DNA of 64,000 bases from Phaeovulum veldkampii DSM 11550 (GTDB lineage Bacteria; Pseudomonadota; Alphaproteobacteria; Rhodobacterales; Rhodobacteraceae): contig NZ_PZKF01000011.1 of the NCBI RefSeq assembly GCF_003034995.1, forward strand, positions 25,731 to 89,730, written 5' to 3'. The notes under the pieces were generated by a model. That model was not told the origin of the DNA and did not search any database. It saw only the letters and a program-made list of their open reading frames with translations. This document shows positions 53,310 through 62,609 of this stretch, piece after piece (within the stretch, counting starts at the first letter, position 1; each line of letters starts with the position of its first letter). The position numbers and the translations under genes were made by a program.

Positions 53310-56300
53310 TTGCGCTTTACCCGGCTTCGCCTGAACGGTTTCAAAAGCTTTGTGGACCCCACCGATCTGGTGATCCACGACGGGCTGACCGGCGTGGTAG
53401 GCCCGAACGGCTGTGGCAAGTCGAACCTGCTGGAGGCGTTGCGCTGGGTGATGGGCGAAAACCGCCCCACCGCGATGCGCGGCGAGGGGATGGAGGATGT
53501 GATCTTTGCCGGTGCCGCCACACGCGGCGCGCGCAACTTTGCCGAGGTGTCGCTGTCGATCGACAACAGCGAGCGGCTGGCGCCCTCGGGTTTCAACGAG
53601 GCTGACACGCTGGAGATCGTGCGCCGGATCACGCGCGATGCGGGCTCGGCCTACAAGGTCAACGGTCGCGATGTGCGCGCCCGCGACGTGCAGATGCTGT
53701 TTGCCGATGCCTCGACCGGGGCGCATAGCCCGGCGCTGGTGCGGCAGGGGCAGATCGCCGAACTGATCAACGCCCGACCCCGCGCGCGCCGTCGGATTCT
53801 CGAAGAGGCGGCCGGGATCGCGGGGCTGTATCAGCGCAGGCACGAGGCAGAGTTGAAACTGTCGGGCGCCGAGCAGAACCTGACCCGCGTTGACGATGTG
53901 ATCGAGCAACTGGCAGGCCAGTTGGCCACGCTGGCCCGGCAGGCGCGGGCCGCGGCGCGCTACCGTGAAATCGGCGCCGAGTTGCGCCGCGCCGAGGGGC
54001 TGGCGCTGTGGCGGCGCTGGCATGAGGCCGACCTTGCGCTGGCCGAGACGCTGGCCGCAATGGTTGAGCGTAGCCGCGCCGCCAGCGCCGCCGAACTTGC
54101 CGCCCGCAGCGCGCAAAAGGGGCGGGCTGCGCGCGAGGATGCCCTGCCCCCCCTGCGCGAAGAGGAGGCGATTGCGGCGGCGGTGCTGCAACGGCTGATC
54201 GTGCAGCGCGATGCACTGACCGATCAGGAGGCCCGTGCCCGCCACGCCATCGAAACCCTGCGCGGACGGATCGCGCAACTGGGCCATGACATGGAGCGCG
54301 AGGCCGGGCTGAACCGCGACGCGGGCGAGATGATCGCGCGGCTTGACTGGGAGGCGGGGCAGATCGCGAAGGCCGCCGAAGGCCATGACGACCGGCTGGC
54401 CGAGACCGCCGAAGCCGCGACCGAGGCCGCGCAGGCGCTTCAGGGTGAAGAGGCTGATCTGGCCCGCATCACCGAAGATGTGGCCCGCCTTGCCGCCCGC
54501 CACCAGTCGGCGCAGCGGCTGCTGGATGATGCGCGCACCACGCTGGACAAGGCCGGGGCCGAGGCCGCGCGGGCCGCCGCCGCGGCCGACCTTGCCGAAG
54601 CGGCGCTGGAACGGGCAGGCTCCGACCTGGTCGGCGCCGAGGCCGCACAAGAGGCTGCGCAAGAGGCCGCCGAAGAGGCCGAAGCAGCGCTGATCGAGGC
54701 CGAGGAAACCCGCGCCGAAATTCAGACCCGCGAATCAACCGCCCGCGCCGCCCGCTCTGAGGCGGAGGGCGAGGCAGGGGCCTTGCGCGCCGAGGTGGCG
54801 GCGCTGGCCCGTCTGGTGGAGCGTGAGGCCGCAACGGGGCGGCAGTTGCTGGACCGGGTGCAGGTGGTGCCGGGCTATGAGGCGGCGCTGGGCGCGGCGC
54901 TGGCCGACGACCTGCGCGCGCCCGAAGTCGCGGCAGATGCGGGGTCGGGCTGGGCGGCGCTGCCCGATTACCCTGCGCCACAGCCCTTGCCCGCAGGCTG
55001 CACGCCGCTGGCCGCCCATGCCACCGTGCCCCCGGTTCTGGCCCGCCGGATCGCCCAGATCGGGCTGGCGCCCGACCGCGCCACCGGGCAACGGCTGCAA
55101 CCGGGACTTGCGCCGGGGCAGCGGCTGGTGTCACCCGAGGGCGACCTGTGGCGCTGGGACGGGTTCCGCGCGGCGGCCGAAGACGCGCCCTCGGCCGCCG
55201 CGCTGCGGCTGCGACAGTTGAACCGTCTGGTCGAATTGAAACGCGATCTGGAAGAGGTCTCGGCGCGGGCTGCGGGCGCGGCGCAGGCGCATGAGATGCT
55301 GACCCGGCAACTGGCAGAGGCAGGCCGCGCCGATACCGCCGCGCGCGAGGCCCGGCGCGAGGCTGACCGGCGGCTGGCCGAAGCGGGCCGGGCGCTGGCC
55401 CGTGCCGAGGCCGACCGCTCGATCGCCGACGGTAAACTGGAGGCTGCGCGTCTGGCGCAGGCCCGTCATGCCGGCGAGGCCGAGGGTGCCGAGGCTGCAC
55501 AGATCGAGGCCGAAACGGCGCTGGCCGCGCTGCCCGATCTGGCGCAGGTGCGCGCCGAGGCCGAAGCGGTGCGCCACCGCGTCGATGCAGCGCGCGCCGA
55601 CATGATGGCCCGCCGCTCGGCCCATGACGAGGTGCGCCGCGAGGGCGAGGCGCGCACCCGGCGTCGGCAAGAGATCATGCGCGAGGTGTCGGGCTGGCGG
55701 CTGCGGCTTGAGACCGCCGAAAAACGCTCGGCCGAGTTGGCCGAGCGCCGCGCCGAGGCCGAGGCGGCGCTGAACGAGGCCAGCGCCGAGCCGGGCGAAC
55801 TCGCCGCGCGGCGCGAAGAACTGGACGAGGCGATTGACGCCGCCGAGACCCGCCGCAGCCGCGCCGCCGAGGCGCTGGCCGGAGCCGAGGCCCTGCTGCG
55901 CGCGGCGCAAGACGCAGAACGCGAGGCCGAACGTGCCGCCGGCGAGGCCCGCGAGGCCCGCGCCCGCGCCGAGGCCCGCGCCGAAGCGGCGCGCGAGGCG
56001 GTGGCCTATTGCGCCGAGCGTATCCGCGAAGAAACCGAGCTTTCGCCCGATGCCTTGCTGCACGACTTGCAGGGCGCGCCCGACACGATCCCTGCCACCG
56101 AGGATCTGGAGGCCGACATCGCCCGCCTGAAACGCCAGCGCGAGGCCCTGGGCGCGGTGAACCTGCGCGCCGAAGAAGATGCCCGCGCCGTGCAGAGCGA
56201 ACACGAAAACCTGACCCGCGAAAAGGACGACCTGCAAGAAGCCATCGGCAAGCTGCGCGCCGGTATCGGCAGCCTGAACCGCGAAGGGCGCGAGCGGTTG

Positions 56301-56768
56301 CTGACCGCCTTTGAACAGGTGAACGAAAACTTCCGCCTGCTGTTCACGCATCTGTTCGGCGGCGGCAGCGCCAACCTTGTGCTGGTGGAAAGCGACGATC
56401 CGCTGGAAGCTGGACTGGAGATCATGTGCCAACCGCCGGGCAAGAAGCTGGCAACGCTCAGCCTGCTGTCGGGGGGCGAACAGACGCTGACGGCGCTGGC
56501 GCTGATCTTTGCCGTGTTCCTTGCCAACCCGGCCCCGATCTGTGTGCTTGATGAGGTGGACGCGCCACTGGACGACGCCAACGTCACCCGCTTTTGCGAC
56601 CTGCTGGACGAAATGGTCCGGCGCACCGACACACGGTTTCTGACCATCACCCACCATGCTGTGACCATGGCGCGGATGGACCGGCTGTTTGGCGTGACCA
56701 TGGCCGAACAGGGCGTCAGCCAGTTGGTCAGCGTCGATCTGAAGCGCGCCGAGGCGCTGGTGGCCTGA
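53310..56768 (+). CDS. smc: Chromosome segregation protein SMC
   Basis: A 1152-aa condensin ATPase that organises and segregates the chromosome. Walker A GPNGCGKSN (about residues 31-39) starts the N-terminal head; two long coiled-coil arms rich in A, E and R flank a hinge (about 510-630; VVPGYEAALGAALADDLRAP). The C-terminal head has the ABC signature LLSGGEQTLTALAL (about 1051) and Walker B CVLDEVDAPLDD (about 1078). The start is TTG 53310 (LRFTRLRLNGFKSF), with AAAGGA 7 bp upstream; no ATG or GTG gives a normal N-terminus. scpA and scpB are not adjacent. Confidence 0.96.
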   Translation: MRFTRLRLNGFKSFVDPTDLVIHDGLTGVVGPNGCGKSNLLEALRWVMGENRPTAMRGEGMEDVIFAGAATRGARNFAEVSLSIDNSERLAPSGFNEADTLEIVRRITRDAGSAYKVNGRDVRARDVQMLFADASTGAHSPALVRQGQIAELINARPRARRRILEEAAGIAGLYQRRHEAELKLSGAEQNLTRVDDVIEQLAGQLATLARQARAAARYREIGAELRRAEGLALWRRWHEADLALAETLAAMVERSRAASAAELAARSAQKGRAAREDALPPLREEEAIAAAVLQRLIVQRDALTDQEARARHAIETLRGRIAQLGHDMEREAGLNRDAGEMIARLDWEAGQIAKAAEGHDDRLAETAEAATEAAQALQGEEADLARITEDVARLAARHQSAQRLLDDARTTLDKAGAEAARAAAAADLAEAALERAGSDLVGAEAAQEAAQEAAEEAEAALIEAEETRAEIQTRESTARAARSEAEGEAGALRAEVAALARLVEREAATGRQLLDRVQVVPGYEAALGAALADDLRAPEVAADAGSGWAALPDYPAPQPLPAGCTPLAAHATVPPVLARRIAQIGLAPDRATGQRLQPGLAPGQRLVSPEGDLWRWDGFRAAAEDAPSAAALRLRQLNRLVELKRDLEEVSARAAGAAQAHEMLTRQLAEAGRADTAAREARREADRRLAEAGRALARAEADRSIADGKLEAARLAQARHAGEAEGAEAAQIEAETALAALPDLAQVRAEAEAVRHRVDAARADMMARRSAHDEVRREGEARTRRRQEIMREVSGWRLRLETAEKRSAELAERRAEAEAALNEASAEPGELAARREELDEAIDAAETRRSRAAEALAGAEALLRAAQDAEREAERAAGEAREARARAEARAEAAREAVAYCAERIREETELSPDALLHDLQGAPDTIPATEDLEADIARLKRQREALGAVNLRAEEDARAVQSEHENLTREKDDLQEAIGKLRAGIGSLNREGRERLLTAFEQVNENFRLLFTHLFGGGSANLVLVESDDPLEAGLEIMCQPPGKKLATLSLLSGGEQTLTALALIFAVFLANPAPICVLDEVDAPLDDANVTRFCDLLDEMVRRTDTRFLTITHHAVTMARMDRLFGVTMAEQGVSQLVSVDLKRAEALVA

Positions 56769-56844
56769 AGCCGCAGCCCCGATTCCGCCGTTGGCAAGAA
56801 CCGGGGGGCACCCTAGCCTTCGCAAAACAGAATCGGAGAACGAC

Positions 56845-57312
56845 ATGACCGGAAAGATCGAGGCACGGCTGGCCGAACTGGGCATCACCCTGCCCGACGC
56901 GCCCAAACCCGCCGCCAACTACGTTCCCTTTGTTCGCAGCGGAGGGCATGTGTTCGTGTCGGGCCAGATTTCGCAAGGCCCGGACGGGGTGCTGATCAAG
57001 GGCCGTCTGGGGGCCGATCTGGCCGTTGCCGAAGGTGTGGCGGCCGCGCGGCGCTGCGGGCTGGCGCTGATCGCGCAGGTACGGGCGGCCTGCGGCGGCG
57101 ATCTGGACCGGATCGTGCGGCTGGTGAAACTGGTGGGCTTTGTCAATTCCACCCCCGACTTCACCGATCAGCCCGAGGTGATCAACGGCTGTTCCGACCT
57201 GATGGTCGAAGTCTTTGGCGAGGCCGGGCGGCATGCCCGCTCGGCAGTGTCGGCGGCGTCGCTGCCGCGCGGCGTGGCGGTGGAAATCGAAGCCATTTTC
57301 GAGGTGCTGTGA
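56845..57312 (+). CDS. RidA family (YjgF/YER057c) protein
   Basis: A 155-aa protein of the larger RidA subgroup. It is expected to deaminate reactive enamine/imine intermediates: HVFVSGQISQGPDG, the VGFVNSTPDFTDQPEVING segment and SLPRGVAVEIEAIFEV, which carries the conserved substrate-binding arginine. The start has GGAG upstream. Its stop overlaps the next gene's start (TGATG), so it is coupled to the phosphodiesterase. Confidence 0.9.
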   Translation: MTGKIEARLAELGITLPDAPKPAANYVPFVRSGGHVFVSGQISQGPDGVLIKGRLGADLAVAEGVAAARRCGLALIAQVRAACGGDLDRIVRLVKLVGFVNSTPDFTDQPEVINGCSDLMVEVFGEAGRHARSAVSAASLPRGVAVEIEAIFEVL

Positions 57313-58088
57313 TGCGTGTGAACCTGCCGGCCGAATTCCTCGTTCGCCCCATTGCCCACCGGGCCTGGCATGACCTGGCCAAGGGGCGCCCCGAAAACAG
57401 TCTTGCCGCAGTGCGCGCCGCCGTGGCGGTGGGCTATGGCATCGAGATTGACGTGCAGCCGTCGTCCGATGGCGTGCCGATGGTGTTTCATGATGACGAT
57501 CTGGAGCGGATGACAGGCGTCAAGGGCCTGATCCGCGAACGCACCGCCGCCGAACTGGCCGAATTGCGGCTGGCAGGCACCGGCGAAAAGATCCCGACGC
57601 TGGACGAGGTGTTGAACGCCGTGTCGCGCCGGGTGCCGCTGCTGATCGAGATCAAGGATCAGGACGGCGCGCTGGGCCACAAGGTTGGCCCGCTGGAGGT
57701 GGCAGTGGCGCAGGCGTTGCGCAACTACCGCGATCAGGTAGCGGTGATGTCGTTCAACCCCTATGCGTTGATGGCGGTGCGGCACGAAAACCGCGGCCTG
57801 CCGCTGGGGCTGGTCACCTGCACCTTCAAGCCCGAGGACTGGCCCGGCGTTCCGACCGAACGCCTGGACCAACTGCGCCGGATGGAAGATTGGGAAACCA
57901 ACCTGATTGCGGCGGGGTTCGTCTCGCACGAATGGACCGATCTGCGCGCCAAGCAGGTGGCCGAGATCAAGATGCGCGGGGCCAAGATCCTGGCCTGGAC
58001 CGTGCGCAACATGAGCGAGGATCGCACCGCACGCACCGTAGCCCATAACGTCACCTTTGAAGGCTACGCCGCGCCGCTTCTGGGTTGA
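57312..58088 (+). CDS. Glycerophosphodiester phosphodiesterase family protein
   Basis: A 258-aa GDPD-fold enzyme that hydrolyses glycerophosphodiesters to glycerol-3-phosphate and an alcohol. The catalytic first histidine is in IAHRAW, followed by GRPENSLAAVRAAV, EIDVQPSSDGVPMVFHDDDL (second His and metal-binding acids) and LLIEIKDQ. There is no signal peptide, so it is cytoplasmic like UgpQ. It is coupled to the ridA-like gene upstream. Confidence 0.9.
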   Translation: MRVNLPAEFLVRPIAHRAWHDLAKGRPENSLAAVRAAVAVGYGIEIDVQPSSDGVPMVFHDDDLERMTGVKGLIRERTAAELAELRLAGTGEKIPTLDEVLNAVSRRVPLLIEIKDQDGALGHKVGPLEVAVAQALRNYRDQVAVMSFNPYALMAVRHENRGLPLGLVTCTFKPEDWPGVPTERLDQLRRMEDWETNLIAAGFVSHEWTDLRAKQVAEIKMRGAKILAWTVRNMSEDRTARTVAHNVTFEGYAAPLLG

Positions 58089-58134
58089 CGCGCCCTTTCC
58101 CCGCGCCATGTCAGATGCAGGCGCGGGGAACAGC

Positions 58135-59316
58135 ATGACCGAAACCGTTGAAATCTCGCTTTTGTCAGGGGTCTGCGACATCCCCGCATCTGACTGGGAT
58201 GCCTGCGCCTGCCCCGAGGCGGCCAGCGGGCGCCCGTCAGACCCGTTCACCACGCACCGGTTTCTGGCCGCGCTGGAGGTGTCGGGCTCGGTCGGCCCCG
58301 GAACCGGGTGGACCCCGCGCCCAATGGTGGCCCGGCGCGGCGGGCAGATCATCGCGGTGGCGCCGGTCTACCTGAAGGGCCACAGCCAGGGTGAATACAT
58401 CTTTGATCACGGCTGGGCCGAGGCCTATGCCCGCGCAGGCGGGCGCTATTACCCGAAACTGCAATGCGCGGTGCCCTTTACCCCCGCCACCGGCCGCCGG
58501 CTGCTGACCGCGCCGGGCGAGACGGTGGCGGGCCGGACCGCACTGCTGGCCGGAATGGTGCGGGTGGCCGATGAGGCGGGGCTGTCCTCGGCCCATATCA
58601 CCTTCTGCACCGAGGACGAGGCCACCGACGGCGCAGGGGCGGGCTTTTTGCATCGCCGCACGCAGCAATTCCACTGGCTGAACCGCGGCTATGCCAGCTA
58701 CGACGATTTCCTGTCAGAACTGTCGTCGCGCAAGCGCAAGGCGCTGCGCAAGGAACGCGACCGCGCGCAGGGCTTTGGCGGCAGCATCCACCTGCTGACC
58801 GGAGACGAGATCCAGCCCGAGCATTGGGCCGCGTTCTGGGCCTTTTACCAGGATACCGGCGCGCGCAAATGGGGCCGCCCCTACCTGACGCGGGCCTTTT
58901 TCGACGCCGCACAAGAGACGCTGCGCGATGATATCCTTCTGGTGATGGCGCGGCGCGAAGGGCGCTGGATCGCGGGGGCGATGAACCTGATCGGTCGCGA
59001 GGCGCTGTTCGGCCGCTATTGGGGGGCGATCGAGGATCATCCGTTCCTGCATTTCGAACTGTGCTATCATCAGGCGATCGACTGGGCCATCGCGCACGGC
59101 CTGCGCCGCGTCGAGGCCGGGGCGCAAGGTGAACACAAGCTGGCGCGCGGCTATCTGCCGGTGACGACCCATTCGGCGCATTGGCTTCACGAGCCGAGTT
59201 TCGCCCGTGCCGTAGCCCAGTATCTGGCAGCCGAACGCGCCGCGGTCGAGGAGGAGATCGAGATCCTCACCGCCTATGGCCCGTTCCGCCGCAGCCCGCA
59301 GGAGGATCACGAATGA
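58135..59316 (+). CDS. FemAB-like/GNAT acyltransferase (COG3146)
   Basis: A 393-aa protein of the COG3146 group (peptidoglycan-type FemAB-like, two GNAT lobes). Typical segments: DPFTTHRFLAALEVSGSVG, GEYIFDHGWAEAYARAGGRY, QFHWLNRGYASYDDFL, LSSRKRKALRKERDRA, FDAAQETLRDDILL and VEAGAQGEHKLARGYLPV. The substrate is unknown. Start ATG 58135 has a weak GGGGAA site; ATG 58108 is an alternative adding nine residues. The stop overlaps the next start by 4 bp. Confidence 0.85.
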   Translation: MTETVEISLLSGVCDIPASDWDACACPEAASGRPSDPFTTHRFLAALEVSGSVGPGTGWTPRPMVARRGGQIIAVAPVYLKGHSQGEYIFDHGWAEAYARAGGRYYPKLQCAVPFTPATGRRLLTAPGETVAGRTALLAGMVRVADEAGLSSAHITFCTEDEATDGAGAGFLHRRTQQFHWLNRGYASYDDFLSELSSRKRKALRKERDRAQGFGGSIHLLTGDEIQPEHWAAFWAFYQDTGARKWGRPYLTRAFFDAAQETLRDDILLVMARREGRWIAGAMNLIGREALFGRYWGAIEDHPFLHFELCYHQAIDWAIAHGLRRVEAGAQGEHKLARGYLPVTTHSAHWLHEPSFARAVAQYLAAERAAVEEEIEILTAYGPFRRSPQEDHE

Positions 59317-59591
59317 CCGATGACGATCTGGCCCCATTTCTGGCTGACGGCTGGCGGGCCGAAGGCGGCGCATTGGCGCGCGACTATCGCTTTGCCGATT
59401 TTGCGGCGGCCTTCGGCTTCATGGCCGAGGTGGCGCTGAAGGCCGAGGCGATGAACCATCACCCCGACTGGTCGAACATCTGGAACCAAGTGTCAGTGCG
59501 GCTGACCACCCATGATTCGGGTGGCCTGACCGAGCTTGACCTGCGGCTGGCACGCGCGATGGATGCCGCCGCGGCGCAGCGGGCCGGGTAA
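59313..59591 (+). CDS. 4a-hydroxytetrahydrobiopterin dehydratase
   Basis: A 92-aa pterin-4a-carbinolamine dehydratase. The active-site region is MNHHPDWSNIWNQVSVRLTT followed by HDSGGLTELD, with the conserved histidine pair. It regenerates the pterin cofactor after aromatic-acid hydroxylation or serves a related pterin function; no phenylalanine hydroxylase gene is nearby. GGAGG lies 8 bp before ATG 59313, which overlaps the upstream stop. Confidence 0.94.
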   Translation: MTDDDLAPFLADGWRAEGGALARDYRFADFAAAFGFMAEVALKAEAMNHHPDWSNIWNQVSVRLTTHDSGGLTELDLRLARAMDAAAAQRAG

Positions 59592-59607
59592 CCCCGGCCC
59601 GCGCAGA

Positions 59608-60096
59608 TCAGATCGCGGCCAGCATCGCCTCGCCGCCCGACACCTCGCAGATACCGGGGTTTTCCTCGCGGTGCAGCACGCGGACCACGCCATCCTCGAC
59701 CAGCATCGCATAGCGCAGCGACCGGTCGAACAGCCCCACGGGCGGCGCGGTAAAGGCCATGCCGATGGCCTTGGTAAAGGCCGCGTCGGCATCGGCCAAC
59801 ATCGCGATGCCAGCCTTGCCTGCGCCAGTTGATGCGTCCCATGCCCCCATCACGAAGGGGTCGTTCACCGCGATGCAGATCACCTCGTTCACACCCTTGG
59901 CCGCAAGCTGATCGCGAGTGCGGATAAAGCTGGGCACATGCGCGGTGGTGCAGGTGCCGGTATAGGCGCCCGGCAGGCCAAAGATCACTACCTTGCGCCC
60001 GGTGGTAAGCGTTGCCAGATCGACCGCCTCGGGGCCGTTCGCCCCCATCCGCAAAAGGCTTGCACCCGGCAACCTGTCGCCCGTTGAAATTGTCAT
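59608..60096 (-). CDS. Peroxiredoxin, Prx5 type
   Basis: A 162-aa thiol peroxidase. The peroxidatic cysteine lies in FGLPGAYTGTCTTAHVPSF (PxxxTxxC), preceded by VVIFGLPG; the active-site Arg is in DRSLRYAML. It reduces hydroperoxides using glutaredoxin or thioredoxin. A second cysteine is near the end (PGICEVSGG), a candidate resolving residue. It is divergent from the ferredoxin reductase gene and convergent with the pterin dehydratase gene. Confidence 0.93.
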   Translation of the reverse strand: MTISTGDRLPGASLLRMGANGPEAVDLATLTTGRKVVIFGLPGAYTGTCTTAHVPSFIRTRDQLAAKGVNEVICIAVNDPFVMGAWDASTGAGKAGIAMLADADAAFTKAIGMAFTAPPVGLFDRSLRYAMLVEDGVVRVLHREENPGICEVSGGEAMLAAI

Positions 60097-60174
60097 CCCC
60101 CATCCCCCTGTCGCGTTGCGTTCCCTGATTGCAGGGATATAGGGTCTGGCCAAGAAACGGCCAGAGGGAATGAC

Positions 60175-61362
60175 ATGGCAGGCATCGTGATCGTGGGTGC
60201 GGGGCAGGCGGCGGTGGCGGCGGCGGCAAAGCTGCGGGCGCTGGGATACAGCGCGCCAATCAGCCTGCTGGGGGATGAACCCGTGGCCCCCTACCAGCGC
60301 CCGCCGCTGTCAAAAGCCTATCTGCTGGGCGAAATGCCACTGGACCGGCTGACCCTGCGCGGCGATGATTTCTGGGCCGAACATCACATCACCCTGCGGC
60401 TGAGCGCGCCGGTTTCGGCCATCGACCGCGCGGCCAAAACCGTGCATGTCGCGGGCGAAGACCTGCCCTATGACCAATTGATCCTGACCACAGGCGCCAC
60501 GCCGCGCCGCCTGCCCGCCACAATTGGTGGCGATCTTGCGGGTGTGCATGTGGTGCGGCGGCTGGCCGATGTGGATGCGATGGCCCCCGCCTTTCGCCCC
60601 GGCGCACGGCTGGTGGTGATCGGCGGCGGCTATGTGGGGCTGGAGGCGGCGGCAGTCGCGTGGAAGCTGGGCCTGCGGGTGACACTGGTCGAGGCCGCGC
60701 CGCGCATTCTGGGCCGCGTCGCCTGCGCCGAAACCGCCGATGCGATCCGGCGGCTGCATCTGGAACACGGGGTCGAGATCATCGAAGGCGTCGGCGTAGA
60801 GCGGCTGCTGGGCGATGCGCATGTCACCGGCGTGCGGCTGGCCGACGGGCGCGATCTGGCGGCGGATTTCGTAATCCTTGGCATTGGTGTGACCCCTGCC
60901 ACGGCGCTGGCCGAAGCGGCAGGGCTTGCGATTGACAACGGCATCACCACCGATGCGCAGGGCCGCACAAGCGACCCCGTGATCTGGGCGGCTGGCGATT
61001 GCGCCTCGTTCCCGCATCCGGGCGGGCGTATCCGGCTGGAAAGCGTGGGCAACGCCATCGACATGGCCGAATTGGTGGCCGAAAACATCATGGGCGCCGG
61101 GCTCGACTATGCGCCCAAGCCGTGGTTCTGGTCGGATCAGTTCGATGCCAAGCTGCAAATCGCCGGGCTGAACACCGGCTATGACCGGGTGGTGACGCGG
61201 GGGCAAAGCTTTTGGTATTTCCGCGGCGCGCAACTGCTGGCGGTCGACGCGCTGAATGACCCGCGCGCCTATATGATCGGAAAGCGCCTGATCGAGGCCG
61301 GGCGCAGCCCCGACCCCGCCGCGCTGGCCGACCCGGAAACCGACCTCAAGGCGCTGCTGTGA
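60175..61362 (+). CDS. NAD(P)H-ferredoxin/rubredoxin reductase (FAD-dependent)
   Basis: A 395-aa flavoprotein of the BenAd/rhodocoxin reductase group. FAD-binding Rossmann GAGQAAVAAAAKLR at the N-terminus; PYQRPPLSKAYLLGEM; NAD-binding Rossmann GGGYVGLEAAAVAWKLG (about residues 144-160); VIWAAGDCASF; and the C-terminal reductase domain (WFWSDQFDAKLQIAGL). It passes electrons from NAD(P)H to a ferredoxin or rubredoxin for an oxygenase. The gene has no ferredoxin or oxygenase neighbour; alkB at 38121 is a possible client. Its stop overlaps the rsmD start. Confidence 0.92.
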   Translation: MAGIVIVGAGQAAVAAAAKLRALGYSAPISLLGDEPVAPYQRPPLSKAYLLGEMPLDRLTLRGDDFWAEHHITLRLSAPVSAIDRAAKTVHVAGEDLPYDQLILTTGATPRRLPATIGGDLAGVHVVRRLADVDAMAPAFRPGARLVVIGGGYVGLEAAAVAWKLGLRVTLVEAAPRILGRVACAETADAIRRLHLEHGVEIIEGVGVERLLGDAHVTGVRLADGRDLAADFVILGIGVTPATALAEAAGLAIDNGITTDAQGRTSDPVIWAAGDCASFPHPGGRIRLESVGNAIDMAELVAENIMGAGLDYAPKPWFWSDQFDAKLQIAGLNTGYDRVVTRGQSFWYFRGAQLLAVDALNDPRAYMIGKRLIEAGRSPDPAALADPETDLKALL

Positions 61363-61922
61363 GGATCATCGGCGGCACCTCCCGCGGGCTGAAGCTGGCC
61401 GAAGTCGGCGTGGGCGATGCCGAGGCGCATTTGCGCCCCACAACCGACCGGGTGCGCGAATCGATCTTCAATCTTCTGGTCAACGGCACCCATGGCAACC
61501 CGATTCCCGGCGCGCGTGTGCTCGATCTGTTCGCAGGCACTGGCGCACTGGGGTTGGAAGCGCTGTCGCGCGGCGCGGCCCGCGTGGCCTTTGTCGATGA
61601 TGGCACAGCGGCGCGGGCACTGCTGCGACGCAACATCGAGTTGATGCGCGCGATGGGCATCACCGATGTCTGGCGGCGCGACGCCACCAGAATGGGGCCG
61701 AACCGCGGCCCCGGTTATGATCTGATCTTTCTCGATCCGCCCTATGGCAAGGGCCTGGGTGAGGCGGCGCTGGCCTCGTGCATGACCGAAGGCTGGGTCG
61801 CCCCCGGCGCAATGGTGGTATGGGAAGAAAGCGCCCCGCCGACCGTGCCCGAGGGGCTGAGCCAGATCGACCAGCGCAGCTATGGCAATACCGTGGTCAC
61901 GCTGTTGCGCGCGCCGGAATAG
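61359..61922 (+). CDS. rsmD: 16S rRNA (guanine(966)-N(2))-methyltransferase
   Basis: A 187-aa SAM-dependent methylase. MRIIGGTSRGLKL is the standard N-terminus, here from GTG 61359 overlapping the previous stop. LRPTTDRVRESIFNLL, the SAM loop VLDLFAGTGALGLEALSRGA, and the catalytic IFLDPPYGKG (DPPY) are all present. It modifies G966 in helix 31 of 16S rRNA. Confidence 0.95.
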   Translation: MRIIGGTSRGLKLAEVGVGDAEAHLRPTTDRVRESIFNLLVNGTHGNPIPGARVLDLFAGTGALGLEALSRGAARVAFVDDGTAARALLRRNIELMRAMGITDVWRRDATRMGPNRGPGYDLIFLDPPYGKGLGEAALASCMTEGWVAPGAMVVWEESAPPTVPEGLSQIDQRSYGNTVVTLLRAPE

Positions 61923-61955
61923 GGTAGAGTTTTCGGGCGCGAGAAATTCGCCCGA

Positions 61956-62609
61956 TCAGCCGTAGCTGCGCGCGCCAAAGATCGCGCTGCCCACGCGCAC
62001 ATGGGTGGCACCGGCGGCAATCGCTGCCTCGAAATCGCTGCTCATGCCCATCGACAGGCCCGACAGGCCGTTGCGCGCGGCCATCTGCGCCAGCATGGCA
62101 AAATGCGGCGCGGGGTCTTCGGCCTCGGGTGGGATGCACATCAGGCCCGCCACCGGCAGGTCCATCAGACGGACGGCGGCCACAAAATCATCGACCATGC
62201 CGGGCAGCACGCCCGCCTTCTGCGGCTCTGCCCCGGTGTTGACCTGCACGAACAGATCGGGGCTGGCCCCGCGCGATTGCGCCAGCCGCGCAAGTTTCTC
62301 GGCCAGACCGGGCCGGTCGAGCGTATGGATCGCCTCGAACATCTCGACCGCCAGTTTGGCCTTGTTGGTTTGCAACGGCCCGATCATATGCACCTGCACG
62401 CCGGGAAACTGCGCGCGCCAGGCGGGCCATTTCAGCGCGGCTTCCTGCACATAGTTTTCGCCAAACAGGCGTTGGCCCGCCTCCAGCACTGCCGCGACCC
62501 GTTCGGGCGGCTGCACCTTTGACACCGCGATCAGGCGCACCGATCCGGGCGCGCGACCCGCCGCCACCTCGGCCGCCGCGATCCGCGCGCGGATATCGTC
62601 AAGCGCCAT
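61956..62609 (-). CDS. YggS family PLP-dependent homeostasis protein
   Basis: A 217-aa alanine-racemase-fold protein that binds PLP and buffers its level. The PLP lysine is in RLIAVSKVQP; GENYVQEAALKWPAW, VHMIGPLQTNKAKLAV, VNTGAEPQKAGVLP, LSMGMSSDFEAAI and VRVGSAIFGAR follow in normal order. ATG 62609 is chosen since GGAGG lies 6 bp upstream; ATG 62615 would overlap it. It overlaps the 3' end of the sulfotransferase gene by 11 bp. Confidence 0.94.
   Translation of the reverse strand: MALDDIRARIAAAEVAAGRAPGSVRLIAVSKVQPPERVAAVLEAGQRLFGENYVQEAALKWPAWRAQFPGVQVHMIGPLQTNKAKLAVEMFEAIHTLDRPGLAEKLARLAQSRGASPDLFVQVNTGAEPQKAGVLPGMVDDFVAAVRLMDLPVAGLMCIPPEAEDPAPHFAMLAQMAARNGLSGLSMGMSSDFEAAIAAGATHVRVGSAIFGARSYG

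Noticed and set aside
55131..56918. Minus-strand open frame opposite smc
   Set aside because: Antisense shadow of the coiled-coil coding region; low-complexity translation.
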